Below are positions 1 through 10,997 of a DNA stretch of 64,000 bases, in pieces. This DNA comes from Vespula vulgaris (taxonomy: Eukaryota > Arthropoda > Insecta > Hymenoptera > Vespidae). The position numbers were made by a program, and so were the translations under genes. The notes under the pieces are model-generated. The model saw only the letters and a list, made by a program, of their open reading frames with translations. It did no database searches and was not told where the DNA came from. The stretch lies in contig NC_066597.1 in the NCBI RefSeq assembly GCF_905475345.1, positions 2,122,501-2,186,500 of the forward strand, given 5' to 3'. Within the stretch, counting starts at the first letter, position 1. Every line of letters begins with the position of its first letter.

Positions 1-1172
1 ATCTTTTTTATCGAAAATTTTGCCAATCTTTTACTCCACGCAATATATTTTTGTTCATTTTTATTTCTACATTTTCTTCTTGTTCTTTATTTTTTTTTTT
101 TTTTTTTTTTTATATATATCATCCTTTCTACGTATATAACGAATTGATATTTCGATCGTTTATTTCGAGTGATGCGTCCATTTCGTTGTTGTTTCGAGAA
201 AATTGAAGGTTAGTTATATCATATCGCCACGCAATTTCTTTTATTGGTCAATTCTATTCAACTAAGCATTGGCATTTTTTAAGATACTCAATATTGACTA
301 ATTATAAATGAAAAGCTTATACTAAATTAATCGCAAATGGCGTGATCTCATTTTGTAAAAAATGGACACATCACTTTCAAACTAAACGGTCCATTTGTAT
401 CATTGTCTGTTTACTCGTCAATCGAATGAATATAATTGATTTAAAATATATAGAAAAGAAATATTCGTGTGAACTAACCTCAAAATATCTCGCGATGTTT
501 CTTCAATTCCAAAATATATTGAAATTACGAATCCTATTCGGTGGATTTCTTATAATCGCAGAATCGATACGAATTCTACGAACCGGCGAAGTTTACGACG
601 TTAACGAATTTGAACGAACCAATCCGATCGATAACGGATATAACCGTTCAACGGAAAAATAATCGTTCGAAACAATCGAACGATGTACTTGCATACGCAC
701 GTAAGTAAGTACGTAGTACATACTGACGAAGCTAACGAAGCACGAACACACAACTTCAGGGCGTTGTGATTTCTAGCGCCTAACCTTAAAAGAAACAAAC
801 AATCGAAGTATGTGTATGTAGTAATAACTTTGACACAGTTCGGAGAAAACTTATAACGAAGGTTATAATAAACACTTTTTTTCCCCTACGCGTTGTTCCT
901 TTTTATTATTTTCTTTTCTCCTTTACGTTTTCCTTTTATCTACAACACAGATAAATTATTCTAAATTTGCCCTGCGTAATGATGTCATAGCTCGTTATGT
1001 ATACATTATCGTAAGAAACAAATAAACAGAAGTAACGAAATATAATTCTTAACACGAACTAAAACTGAAATACACGATCGACCGTGTATCGTTTCCTTAT
1101 CGGAACTATTATTTCTTTTTTCGTATACGACCTTTTCGTATTTGAAGAAGCAAAAAAAACAGATAGAGAGAA

Positions 1173-1219
<47 letters not shown>

Positions 1220-1753
1220 TAACGGGCACGCGTTGATCGAGGACACCTCAACGTTTTATCCACGCGACGACGATACGACGATCTGCGCGACTAACGAAAA
1301 AGAAAAAGCAAAGAAAAAAAATAAGAAAAAGTATGTATATACGTATACGTCAGGATCGACTGAGAGACTGCGAAATTCGACGTGCGTTGATTCCTTTTTC
1401 TTTCTTCCTTTCTTCCTCTCTTCGCCTCTTCTCGTAACACTTTTATGACGTATTTTATAAAACGTTTTATATACCTTGTCCTAACTAACTGTCGTGAACT
1501 TCTTCAGAAAAGTCACGTGTCCTCTCGAGTGAAGAGAGAGAAAGAGAGATAGAGAGATAGAGAGAGAGAGAGACAGATCGATCGATTTATCGAAAGGAAG
1601 GAGTGTGAAAATGTCCGAAATTTCGCGACGAGACACGACGTCTCTCGAGAATATGATTGGAGGTTAGATTGAAATGATCGGTCGTGCGAAAGCGCGCCAA
1701 CTAAATAAAAAGAAGGAAATAGATAGATAGATAGAAAGAGAGAGAGAGAAAGG

Positions 1754-1804
<51 letters not shown>

Positions 1805-1879
1805 AGAAAAACGAGAAATACGGAAGAAAAAGAGAATAACGAATAACGAATAAAAAGAAGTAGAAAAGTAAAAGAAGGG

Positions 1880-2720
1880 TGTTGACGCGTTCGCAGGTGC
1901 GTCAAGTGCGAGGCGTGTGTTTTAGCGCCGCGTGCGCTCGAGATTTGAGGTTAACCTGTCAGACGAGAGAAGATAAACGTAGTAGGAGGATTATTCGCAC
2001 GAGTCGCACGTACGACAACCGAGTCGTGTGGCAGATCGATGTTACGCGTGCTACGGCACGTTTCCACGCGTGGAAAGTGACTTCGCGGAAAATTCTCTCT
2101 CTCTTTCTCTTTCTCTCTCTCTCTCAAACACATGCACAACTCACTCACCCACTCACTCACTCTTTCTGTCTCTCTATCTCTGACGCTTCGAGATTACGTA
2201 ATTTCCATCATCGTCATACACGTTACACTCACCTCCTCTTCCTCCTCCTCCTCCTCCTCCACCTCTTCTTCTTCCTCCTTCTTCTCCACCACCACCACCA
2301 CAACCACCACCACCACCACCACCACCACCCTCCTCCACCACCTCCTTCTTCTCTCCTCTTCCTTCTCTTCTTCCACCGTGTGTTCTCGACGCGGCTGCGA
2401 CGACTACGTCTACGATGACGGCCGAAGCTTCCGTGGCTTCGCCGACGGCGATGATGGCGGTGTCTTCGTCCTCCTTTTCACTCGGACGACGGGCCCACCT
2501 CCGAACGTTTTTAACGTTCTGCCGCACCGTTAAAACGTCAAACTTTATCACGAAAACATGATATCTCTCGGGGCGAGCACGATGGAAGGGACGGGTGAGA
2601 GAGAGGAACCGAGACCACCACCGCTCTCTTCTTTGCTAGCGACACTCGATGACGTCATCGCAAGCGGCCCAAGATGGTGTCCCCGCGACGGCGCGGCCAG
2701 CTTCGTCTCCTCTCTCTTAC
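1880..2720. promoter_or_regulatory. CpG-rich candidate promoter / first-exon region
   Basis: This block stands out from its AT-rich surroundings by frequent CG dinucleotides (for example around 1,915-2,080 and 2,385-2,530) and by a perfect CRE palindrome, TGACGTCA, at 2,650-2,657. Short frames with Ala/Ser-rich, CG-ending codons start at ATG 2,416 and ATG 2,649, but neither gives a recognisable protein. It could be the promoter and non-coding first exon of Pex2, which needs an upstream donor, or the start of another transcript. Direction is not settled. Confidence 0.4.
2650..2657. promoter_or_regulatory. Perfect CRE palindrome (TGACGTCA)
   Basis: An exact 8-bp cyclic-AMP response element half-site pair lies in the CpG-rich block upstream of Pex2. 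CREB/ATF-type bZIP proteins bind this motif. A second exact copy at 5,125-5,132 is embedded in a repeat unit, so a motif match alone is weak evidence. Confidence 0.35.
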
Positions 2721-2747
2721 TCCTATTCCTACTCCTATCTAACCTTC

Positions 2748-2808
<61 letters not shown>

Positions 2809-3533
2809 TAGCTTCAACGTCTTTTGTTTTCGTTTCGATATCTTGTTCAAATCCGCGAAAACAAATGACAAACGCGATTCAAATTTTGTAAAATAGTTCT
2901 TATTAATGCTTTTCAACGTTTTTATTTTTCTAACCTTATCCTTTCGTTTAGAAACGAGAGAGAAAGAGAGAAAGAGAAAAGAGCTCGCAACGCCACGAAA
3001 TTCGGAACGAAACTGAATAGTTTTCTACGAGTTTTTAATCCTCGATAATTCCTTCACTGTGATTATTGAAATTAATAGTACGAAAGTTTTCGTCCGAGGA
3101 AATATCGTGTACGTGAAATGTGTTGTTTGAATTTCCTTTTTTAATTTTCTTTGTTTACTGTCATAACCTTTAATGCGTATTGATGGTTTAATTTTCTATA
3201 TTAAGAATTGTATGTAATATTTATTTCTTTTTCTTTTCTTTTCTTTTCTTTTTCCTTTATACTTTCTTCTTCTATGTGATATGGAAATGATATTAAACGT
3301 TAAAGTTATGTTGTATCAATTGTCATATTTGCCGTCATTGATTTTATTTTTGTATTTGTCACAAATATTATGTAATAAGTTACGCGCTTATGTGCGATTA
3401 TTTGGAATGATTTAACACTTTGTACATAAAAGAGGAAAGTTCTATTTTTATTAGAATAGATTCTAATATTATTATAATATAATAGCAACAAATAGTATTA
3501 TAGTGAAATATCTATTATTGTTTCTTAATTTTT

Positions 3534-3535
3534 AG
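3534..3535 (+). other. Splice acceptor in the Pex2 5' UTR
   Basis: A T-rich run ending in TTTTTAG stops 10 bases before the Pex2 ATG. It reads as a 3' splice site joining a non-coding first exon to the single coding exon. The matching donor was not identified; the CpG-rich block near 1.9-2.7 kb is a plausible source. Confidence 0.6.
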
Positions 3536-3545
3536 ATAGAGAAAG

Positions 3546-4427
3546 ATGCCATCCATTCCTTACGTGTCCAGGGTAAATCAGCTCGATGCAGCGTCACTAG
3601 ATGACGAGATCAATAAAGTTTTTGAGAATCAGGTAAAAGAAATTTTTAAATTCTGTCCGCCTGGTAAAGTAGACAAATGGCAACCAGAGATCAAAGCTCT
3701 TCTGAAAATTCTTATATGGAATTTTTCGTTAAGATACAAGAGTCATACGTTTGGACAACAGATGCTTGATCTTCGTTACGACAACTTGAACAAGATCAAA
3801 TCCATTTTGTACTTAGCTTTGAAATTCTTACCAAGTTATATTAAAGATAGAGTAATCGATAATGGTATGATATCAAAACTCAAAAGAACAAGCAAGTTGA
3901 AGATTTATGTAAAGTGGATAATCAGTTTCGTACATTTGTTGGAATTGATAAATTTAGTTAGTTTTTTACATCGTGGAACTCAACCTCTTTTGATAGAAAG
4001 ATTATTAAACATTTCCAGTGTTTCTGTGAACCGATATAAGCCAAGAACTATTGGGTATTCTTACATGACTAGAGAACTTCTTTGGCACGGTTTAATGGAA
4101 TTATTTACATTAGGAATACCTATGTTAAACTATCACTATTTAAAACAAAAGATAAGAAGGTTTTGGTATCATAATAAACAAAATGGAATTAAACGATCAT
4201 TTCCAATTATGAATGAATCTACTGTTTGTGCTTATTGCAAGGAGAAACCTATCTTACCAACGCACGCTGGTTGCGAACACGTTTTCTGTTATTATTGCTT
4301 GGGCGCAAATTTTACTGCGATGAAGATATTCCTTTGTCCAGAGTGTGATACCGAATTACACGACTGTGATATGAAAAATTATGTCGCCATTCCGGGTCCT
4401 ACAGTCAAGAATGACGATTTGCAGTGA
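3546..4427 (+). CDS. Pex2: Peroxisome biogenesis factor 2 (peroxin-2, RING E3 ligase)
   Basis: An intact single coding exon of 293 residues, close to the ~305 of human PEX2. Family knowledge: PEX2, PEX10 and PEX12 form the peroxisomal membrane ubiquitin ligase that marks the import receptor PEX5 for recycling. Seen here: an N-terminal NQLDA motif (11-15), a hydrophobic membrane-associated middle including RELLWHGLMELF (176-187), and a C-terminal C3HC4 RING with ligands C228, C231, C243, H245, C248, C251, C264 and C267, spaced C-x2-C-x11-C-x-H-x2-C-x2-C-x12-C-x2-C. The ATG follows a 3' splice site by 10 bases and no upstream in-frame start is needed. All zinc ligands are present, so the gene should be functional. 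The next gene, BicC, is on the opposite strand about 6 kb away and converges on it. Confidence 0.96.
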   Translation: MPSIPYVSRVNQLDAASLDDEINKVFENQVKEIFKFCPPGKVDKWQPEIKALLKILIWNFSLRYKSHTFGQQMLDLRYDNLNKIKSILYLALKFLPSYIKDRVIDNGMISKLKRTSKLKIYVKWIISFVHLLELINLVSFLHRGTQPLLIERLLNISSVSVNRYKPRTIGYSYMTRELLWHGLMELFTLGIPMLNYHYLKQKIRRFWYHNKQNGIKRSFPIMNESTVCAYCKEKPILPTHAGCEHVFCYYCLGANFTAMKIFLCPECDTELHDCDMKNYVAIPGPTVKNDDLQ

Positions 4428-4713
4428 TTCTTCCAGAAACTAGTGTACGATACTATGTATATGAATTTTTGTATATATTAAGAATGTTCACCATCTTTCG
4501 TTCGCAGTATATGCGATGTCAGAGACACCTATGAACAAAATACGAACTATGAAAACAACCGGGAAACTGTCCCGACTATTCGACTGTTGTATCGAATAGC
4601 AAGTATCTAGATACGTAATTTAGAAATCGTTGGTTCGAGGTTGGTGGAATCTTTTGTATTTCGTTTTATTAAACATATATAATCAATTCATTCAATCTAT
4701 CGCATGTATATAT

Positions 4714-4719
4714 AATAAA
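4714..4719 (+). terminator. Candidate Pex2 poly(A) signal AATAAA
   Basis: A canonical AATAAA lies about 290 bases after the Pex2 stop codon; another follows at 4,947-4,952. Either could end the transcript. Such hexamers are common by chance in AT-rich DNA. Confidence 0.4.
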
Positions 4720-5068
4720 TTATTTTTACAAAAATCATCCAACAATCCGCTTCTACGAATTCAAAGAATACTTTATAACGAATATCCTCGAGATAGTACT
4801 TTTCTGTTTAACCACCCTTGGCGAAAAGTTTTTATTTTACCAAAGATCGGTGAGATAGATTCCTGTTTTATCAAAAATCGTAGCAGCAACACAATATAGA
4901 CAATTAAAATAATTAGAAAAAAAAAACACAGAATACAGGCAATAACAATAAATGGTACTATAAATGATATAAATTTTTTTTCTTTTTCTTTTTCTCTTAA
5001 CTTTTTGTTATAAATAATTTATGTAAATTCCTATCGTTACTCTATTGATTTTTCACTATGCCTGATCT

Positions 5069-5477
5069 GTACTACATAAACGTGTGACCTCATAAGAATG
5101 ATATACTTGTACTACTTAAAAATCTGACGTCATAAGAATGATTCGCTTGTACTACTTAAAAATATGTCTATTCATATATGGGCGATTGATTTGTATTACT
5201 TGTAGTAGTGGTAGTATTAGTAATAATGCTAGTAATAGTAGTAGTAGCAGTAGTAGTCGCAGTAGTAGTAGTAGTGGTGGGAATAGTGATAATAATGATA
5301 GTGAAAGTAGTAGTGATAAAAATAATAATAGTAATGATAATAGTGATACTAGTAGTAGTGGTAGAAAATGGTAGCAAATGATAGTGTGGTGACAGCAGGT
5401 GGCTAGTATATAGTTAAACATTTGTTAAGTAGTACAAGTCAATCGCTCATATATGGTGTAACATTTGTAAGTAGTAC
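5069..5477. repeat. Inverted-repeat element with tandem 40-bp arms and a TAG-rich core
   Basis: The left arm carries three copies of GTACTAC at exactly 40-bp spacing (5,069, 5,109, 5,149), each followed by related sequence (TGACSTCATAAGAATGAT between the first three). The inner left arm at 5,173-5,201 matches the reverse complement of 5,427-5,455 at 26 of 29 positions by eye. The right arm has two reversed copies (GTAGTAC at 5,429 and 5,471). Between the arms sits a TAG/AGT triplet-rich core (about 5,200-5,370). It resembles a foldback or MITE-type element whose core expanded into a microsatellite. No transposase is encoded. Confidence 0.65.
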
Positions 5478-6179
5478 AAGTCAATGATCCATTTTCGATC
5501 AGATAAAAAATACGTCCGAATATTTTTCTTTTCTACGAATATAAGTTATATAATTAATTGAGTCAGTTCAACATTAATTAGGAATCATCGTTCAATATGC
5601 GCCACAATAAGTAAGAATGAAAGAGAATAATTGAAAAAAAAGAATATATAAGAATATATAAGAACAATAATTTTTTTGTGAATTTCTCTAAGAAATTATT
5701 TTAGAATTATTCTACATATAGTTTGTTTATCGATCGCAATTATCAGATATGAAAAATGTAAGTACTTTAATGTTTAATTACAGTTAGAATGAAGAGTAAG
5801 AGTAGTAATACAAGGTAATAACACTGGAATCTCTAGTTGATAGAAATGGAGTGGAAACAAACATTGGTGTTTTATAAATTTTATAAAAGCTGGATGAGGC
5901 TTTGATGAAGCAACCTTAATGTTTTAAATATTATCACAAAATGGTTTATAATGTATATCTATATATTTTCTTTTTATTAAAAAATAGCAATACAAAATCT
6001 TCTTTATTTTATTTTCAATACAACATTTCGACTTCGAGCATCGATTAGCGTTTTCGTCCGAAACAAACAATAATAATAGATCAATATGATATACTCGTTG
6101 CTTATCAAAATATTAGATTATCATATAAAAATATCATGCTGCACTATTATAAAACGCTTTCCTCTTCTTCGTACGCAAT

Positions 6180-6368
6180 ATTATTATCATTTATCATTAT
6201 CATTATTATCATCATCATCATCATCATTATCATCACCATCATCATTATCATCATTATCATTATCATCATTATTATTATAATTATTATTATTTTTCTTATT
6301 ATTATTATTCTTATTTTTATTCTTACTCTTCTTCTTATTATTATTATTATTAATATTATTATTATTAC
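6180..6368. repeat. ATT/ATC trinucleotide repeat tract
   Basis: About 190 bases of near-continuous ATT and ATC triplets, giving long spurious poly-Ile, poly-Ser and poly-Asn frames. This is an imperfect microsatellite, not a gene. Confidence 0.9.
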
Positions 6369-8540
6369 ACAACATTATATTCGGTTGAATTTATTCGCTC
6401 GATTGCTGCGTCTTTATTTGACGGGCGGATTCGTTCCTTCGAATAGAAAATAAAAATTCTTCGGGAACGATAATAATTTTTAGTGAAAAGTACATTAATA
6501 AGCACAAATTTTTCTTTCGCCTTCATTATTATGGTATTTATGTATATATATATATATAGAGAAATATCAACGAATCGATCGATCGAAGCTGTTGTCAAGT
6601 TGGAATGTGCATTATATAATACAAATTAACATCGTTACGCATTTTAGCAACGAGAATAGCGTCGATCGTGATCACGAACAAATACGTATGTAAATATGTA
6701 GGTATGTATATGTACGTGCGAATGCACGCCCGAAGCGTCGCAAAATTGTCCATTAAAAAATATTTCTGATAATCATTCAAAACTTCCCGACGATTCAAAT
6801 AATTTATAATTCGAATCGAGATTTTCTTCGTTGGAAAAAATCGTCGTTCGAATATATTTGGATGGAAATTTTTTCTTTTTTCTTTTTTGTAAAATTATTA
6901 CACAGGAACATCGGGTTTGTTTGTTTGTGTGTGTGTGTGTGTGTTATAAGTACGTGTAGATAATTATTGTTCAATTTCGAGACATTAAAATGAAGCTTTC
7001 TGAACGTGGGAAGTTATTGCGTAAAGAAATTCGATCGAATATATATATATATATATATGTATGTATATATGTACGTGCGAACAACTTAACGCTTCGCTTC
7101 GGGTCGATATAATTCGCTAATGAATTATATTTTAATTACCGACGAAATAATAAACGTAGGAAGTGCGCGTTTCATTGTAACAACAAACACACGGAGGAAC
7201 AGACACGACGGACAGTCCTATTTATATATATATATCACACAGTGGAGAACACATAATATATAACATATATTTCTTATAACAAAGATATTATATATATATA
7301 TATACTAGACTCTATTTCGGTTTTACCATGTTTCATTTTCTTTTATTTTTGTTTGTTTGCTTTTTTCTTTATTGGTTTGTTTGTTTGTTTTTTGTTTCTT
7401 TTTCGTCTTTATCTCTCATCGACGTTTTTTCTTAACGCATTTATTTTTTTTTTCTGCTCCTGCTTTATTCCCGTATAAGCTTTACCATCGTTCTTTTCTT
7501 TTCTTTCCTTTTCTTTCTTTTTTTTCTTTTTTTTTTCTTTTTCTTTTTTCCTTAACTTCATTTAATAATCTATCGGTAATCCTTATAAGCACGCGATCAC
7601 GGCGTAAGGACAACAATAATTTACGCTTAAAAGGACTTCACAAAAGGCTAAGTCAAAGTAATTTCGCTAGGGATGCACGATATCACGAAAGGGGAAAAAG
7701 ATAAAAAAAAAAAAAAAAAAAAAAGAGTGCCTCGCCCGAATTCACTCTCGAGAATTCTCTCTTTAATTTATCATTAACGTTTTCTAACAATGAAATTGAT
7801 TGATTGCCGTCGAATGATTTCAATTTTTTATTTCTTTTTTTCTTTTCATTCCTCTTTAAAATCGCGACAATCGATCGACTGTAATTTATCAATGCTTGAA
7901 AATTAGCAAAATATATTATTTGTGAGCTTGCTTGAGGATCGATCATTGTAATACGATCTTTCAATCGAATAAACTATCGAAAATCTTTTTCGATAGTTAC
8001 GATAGATCGATATAATAATATAATAAGAGAGAGACAGAGACAGAGAGAGAAAAGATAAGATTCCTCGGAAGATCGTCGGTCGGCTTGCGAATCCAGCGTC
8101 TTTCGCGAGCGAATAATAAATACTTTGTTACATTGTAAAACTCGAGAGAGCGTATGCCGCACTCCGTCTCGACGATCGAAAAAAGGAAGGAAGAGAAAAA
8201 AGGATCTGAGAGACGTCAACGATCGAGAAGCCTGCAGAAAAAAGAAATAAAAAAAAGGAAAGCTTCCTCGATCGCGAACGCATTATTCTATCGGTGAATC
8301 TCGCTATTATCATTTTCGTCTATCTTTTTTTTGTTTCTGTTGTTTCAATTTTTTGAAAAAAAGAAAAAAAGAGAGAGAGAGAGAAATAAAGATGATGAAA
8401 AAATATTATTGAAGTCGATAACGATCGTCGGGAAGGAGCGCTTTCGCGCTTGCTTCGAGCTTAGTCTGAATTAAATATCTTTTTTTTTTTTTAGCTTTGC
8501 TACGACGAAAGGTCGCTGGACGCAATAAGAAAAAAAAAAA

Positions 8541-8567
8541 GATAGATAGATAGATAGATAGATAGAG

Positions 8568-8612
<45 letters not shown>
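8541..8612. repeat. GATA and GA microsatellites
   Basis: Six GATA units (8,541-8,566) run into an A-rich break and then a GA tract to 8,612. Spacer DNA downstream of BicC. Confidence 0.9.
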
Positions 8613-8614
<2 letters not shown>

Positions 8615-8948
8615 TTATATATAGGGAGAAAAAAATAAGGGGGAAAAAAAAAGAAAAAAAAAAAATATCTAAAGAAAATATAGTCTAATGCCTCCCGCCA
8701 CCATCGCTCGCAACAAGAAAAAAATTATTTCGAAGCCTCGCTATTTTTTAAATATTAACCCGATCGTCATAGTCGTCGACGTTTCGGGCTTGCAATTGAT
8801 TCAATAATTATTTTCTATTTATATGTATACATACATATATACACATATATATGTCTATATATATATGTATATATATATGTGTGTGTGTGTGCGTACATAT
8901 ATAATATGATATAAATTTGTATAGTATTTTTTTCCTGTACCTATTTTT

Positions 8949-8952
8949 CTTT

Positions 8953-9011
<59 letters not shown>
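8949..9011. repeat. CTTT tetranucleotide microsatellite
   Basis: About fifteen near-perfect CTTT units, strongly pyrimidine on + and therefore purine on the BicC sense strand. Confidence 0.92.
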
Positions 9012-9781
9012 AACTCATTATCACCATGATCATTATCATCATCACCCGTTCACCGTACAAAAAAAATCTTCCACTTTATATATATATATTACGCGCGCAT
9101 AAACATACACACACACTCCCATATCTACACATTCACACATTATACATACGTACATGCACACGTAAGACTCGACGCACGCATTCTTTCTTTCTCGATCACG
9201 CGACAAACGTGTACGAATCGAACGATTCTCGATCTCGCGGAGTATCGTTCGATTCGACGGAGACCGCCAATAACAAAAAAAAAAAAGAGAAAATAAGATA
9301 ATAGTGAATTTAACAAAAAAAAAAAAAAAATAGTATATAACGATCATTTCATCTACTTAATCCTAAAGAGGCACCGTCGGGGCGCGTGCTCCGAGAAAAT
9401 GGCGAGAAAAAAAAAATAAAGGAGAGGGAAGATGAGTGAGGATGAGGAGCAGGGCGGCGGGTTAAATTGCACGAGGGAGGAGATATCTGGGTTAGTTTGG
9501 GACTATTTTTTTTTGTTTTTTTTGTTCTTATTTTTTTTTGTTTTTTTTTTTTTGGTTTGTTTGTTTTTTTTTTTTTTTTTAGAGGACTCGTTCTGGCCAA
9601 AATACTTCTCTCGGGCACGCAAAAATAATAAATCATCAGCCTATTCTCCCGGTACCCTTAGACGAAATACGAAATTACAATAAACATGCAAAATGATTTG
9701 TTTTTTTTTTCTTTTTGTTTCTTTCTTTTTTTTCCTTTCCATACTCGTTGTCAAGTTCGTTGAGTCGTTTTGACGGTATTA

Positions 9782-9820
9782 TTATATGATATTATTATTA
9801 TTATTTTATTATTATTATTA

Positions 9821-9860
<40 letters not shown>
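9782..9860. repeat. ATT trinucleotide repeat tract
   Basis: Two dozen ATT units with a few T insertions. In BicC sense orientation it reads as AAT repeats containing AATAAA hexamers, so it could also supply poly(A) signals for BicC. Confidence 0.85.
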
Positions 9861-9862
<2 letters not shown>

Positions 9863-10284
9863 ACTTTTCTTTTCACTTCGTGTTTTTAAATCCCTTTCCT
9901 TTCTTTCTTTCTTTCTTTCTTTCTTTTTTTTCGTAACTTTCGGTCAGAGTGCTATTCTCCGCCGAGTCGGATAGATTCGTCTTCTTGAAATTATATTATT
10001 TTACCAACTAGGAGGATCCTATATGATCGAATTTGATCCTCATCGTTATACTTCAAATAACGACGAATCATGTCCGTCCAAATTTAATTCTCCCTCGTAT
10101 CTATTCTTTTTTTTTCGTATGTTCGAATTTGGAATATTATTTTTCTGTTTTTCTTTTTTTTCTTTTTCATTTGATTTTTACCCTGTCTCATAGTTCCGGG
10201 TCGTTTTCTTAACGCATACGATATTATCGTTTACGTATGACGTCCGCGTTACTTGTGTTACCTGTGTTATATAGTTTTTTTTCT

Positions 10285-10290
10285 TTTATT
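10285..10290 (-). terminator. Candidate BicC poly(A) signal
   Basis: TTTATT on + reads as AATAAA on the BicC strand, only about 29 bases after the stop codon. This would make a very short 3' UTR; signals further downstream, such as in the 9.8-kb ATT tract, are equally possible. Confidence 0.25.
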
Positions 10291-10318
10291 TTTTAATATA
10301 CTTCACGTGCATCTTCCT

Positions 10319-10965
10319 TTACCATTTGGTATCGAGCGTGCATTTCTCGAGCGAAGTGGATGCCGCTGTCGATGCGGTTGCTTTTCGTTCCGCACCTGGT
10401 GCAGCGCTACCGCTAAATGGATTACTTCGTTTGTTCATTTCTGAAAAGAGAACAGATATTATATGTATATATATTTTTTTGTAGTTGATTCTTGTGGTTA
10501 ACCTTGTACAACATCAATCAACCATCATTCTCTTTTCGATTTATTCCCACAAATTTAATCGTCTCTTCGGACATCCAAGTTTTTAATATCCTTTAAATAT
10601 TGTTTATTTAAGCTATGATCTAGTAAAGCATGACTCTATAATAATTTTCACGTTATATAATGTTCTTGTAGATTATTAAAGATAAGATGAAGCGTTGCGA
10701 AGGGTTAAACATTTTTCAGATTTTTTTCTAAATTAATTTGATCGAAATGAATAATTTCGAGGATAATGTTTGCGTCATGATGAAAAAGCTTACGTACCCG
10801 AAATCAATAGCATTATTTTACGTCTCGCACCCCAAGCACTTATTCCGATCTCGCAGAGGTCCTTCTCCGTCAGTGATGGAAACGTAGCCATGTCCACTTC
10901 GTGCGACGTGAACAGGCCTGACGATAAAGAAGACCATTTGAAGATCGTTTAAGCCAAAAAGCATA

Positions 10966-10997
<32 letters not shown>

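Larger units (their letters stand above)
1..3535. other. Left flank: non-coding, simple repeats and CpG-rich block
   Basis: No convincing coding exon was found. Open frames here are short and mostly translate GA/CT, TA or CTC/CAC repeats. GA tracts lie at about 1,161-1,219 and 1,772-1,799, a TA tract at 1,753-1,772, CTC/CAC triplets at 2,231-2,345 and a CT tract at 2,747-2,809. Between these the 1,880-2,720 stretch is unusually CG-rich (see separate entry). The last bases, up to the AG at 3,534-3,535, read as a pyrimidine-rich intron end in front of the Pex2 coding exon, so part of this stretch is probably a Pex2 5' UTR intron. Confidence 0.6.
4428..10318. other. Spacer between the convergent Pex2 and BicC genes
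   Basis: It should hold both 3' UTRs. Otherwise it is AT-rich with many simple repeats: an inverted-repeat element at 5,069-5,477, ATT/ATC triplets at 6,180-6,368, TA tracts near 7,040-7,060 and 8,850-8,900, long T and A runs, GATA/GA at 8,541-8,612, CTTT at 8,949-9,011 and ATT at 9,782-9,860. No protein-coding exon was supported: the open frames are repeat translations or start on non-ATG codons. Confidence 0.6.

Noticed and set aside
2132..2551. Ser/Thr-, His/Pro- and Gly/Glu-rich frames at 1.9-2.6 kb
   Set aside because: They translate CTC/CAC triplet repeats in several frames at once; no conserved protein is visible.
4630..4899. 89-codon open frame after Pex2
   Set aside because: It starts on TTG, has no recognisable motif and is AT-rich 3' UTR-like sequence with poly(A) hexamers.
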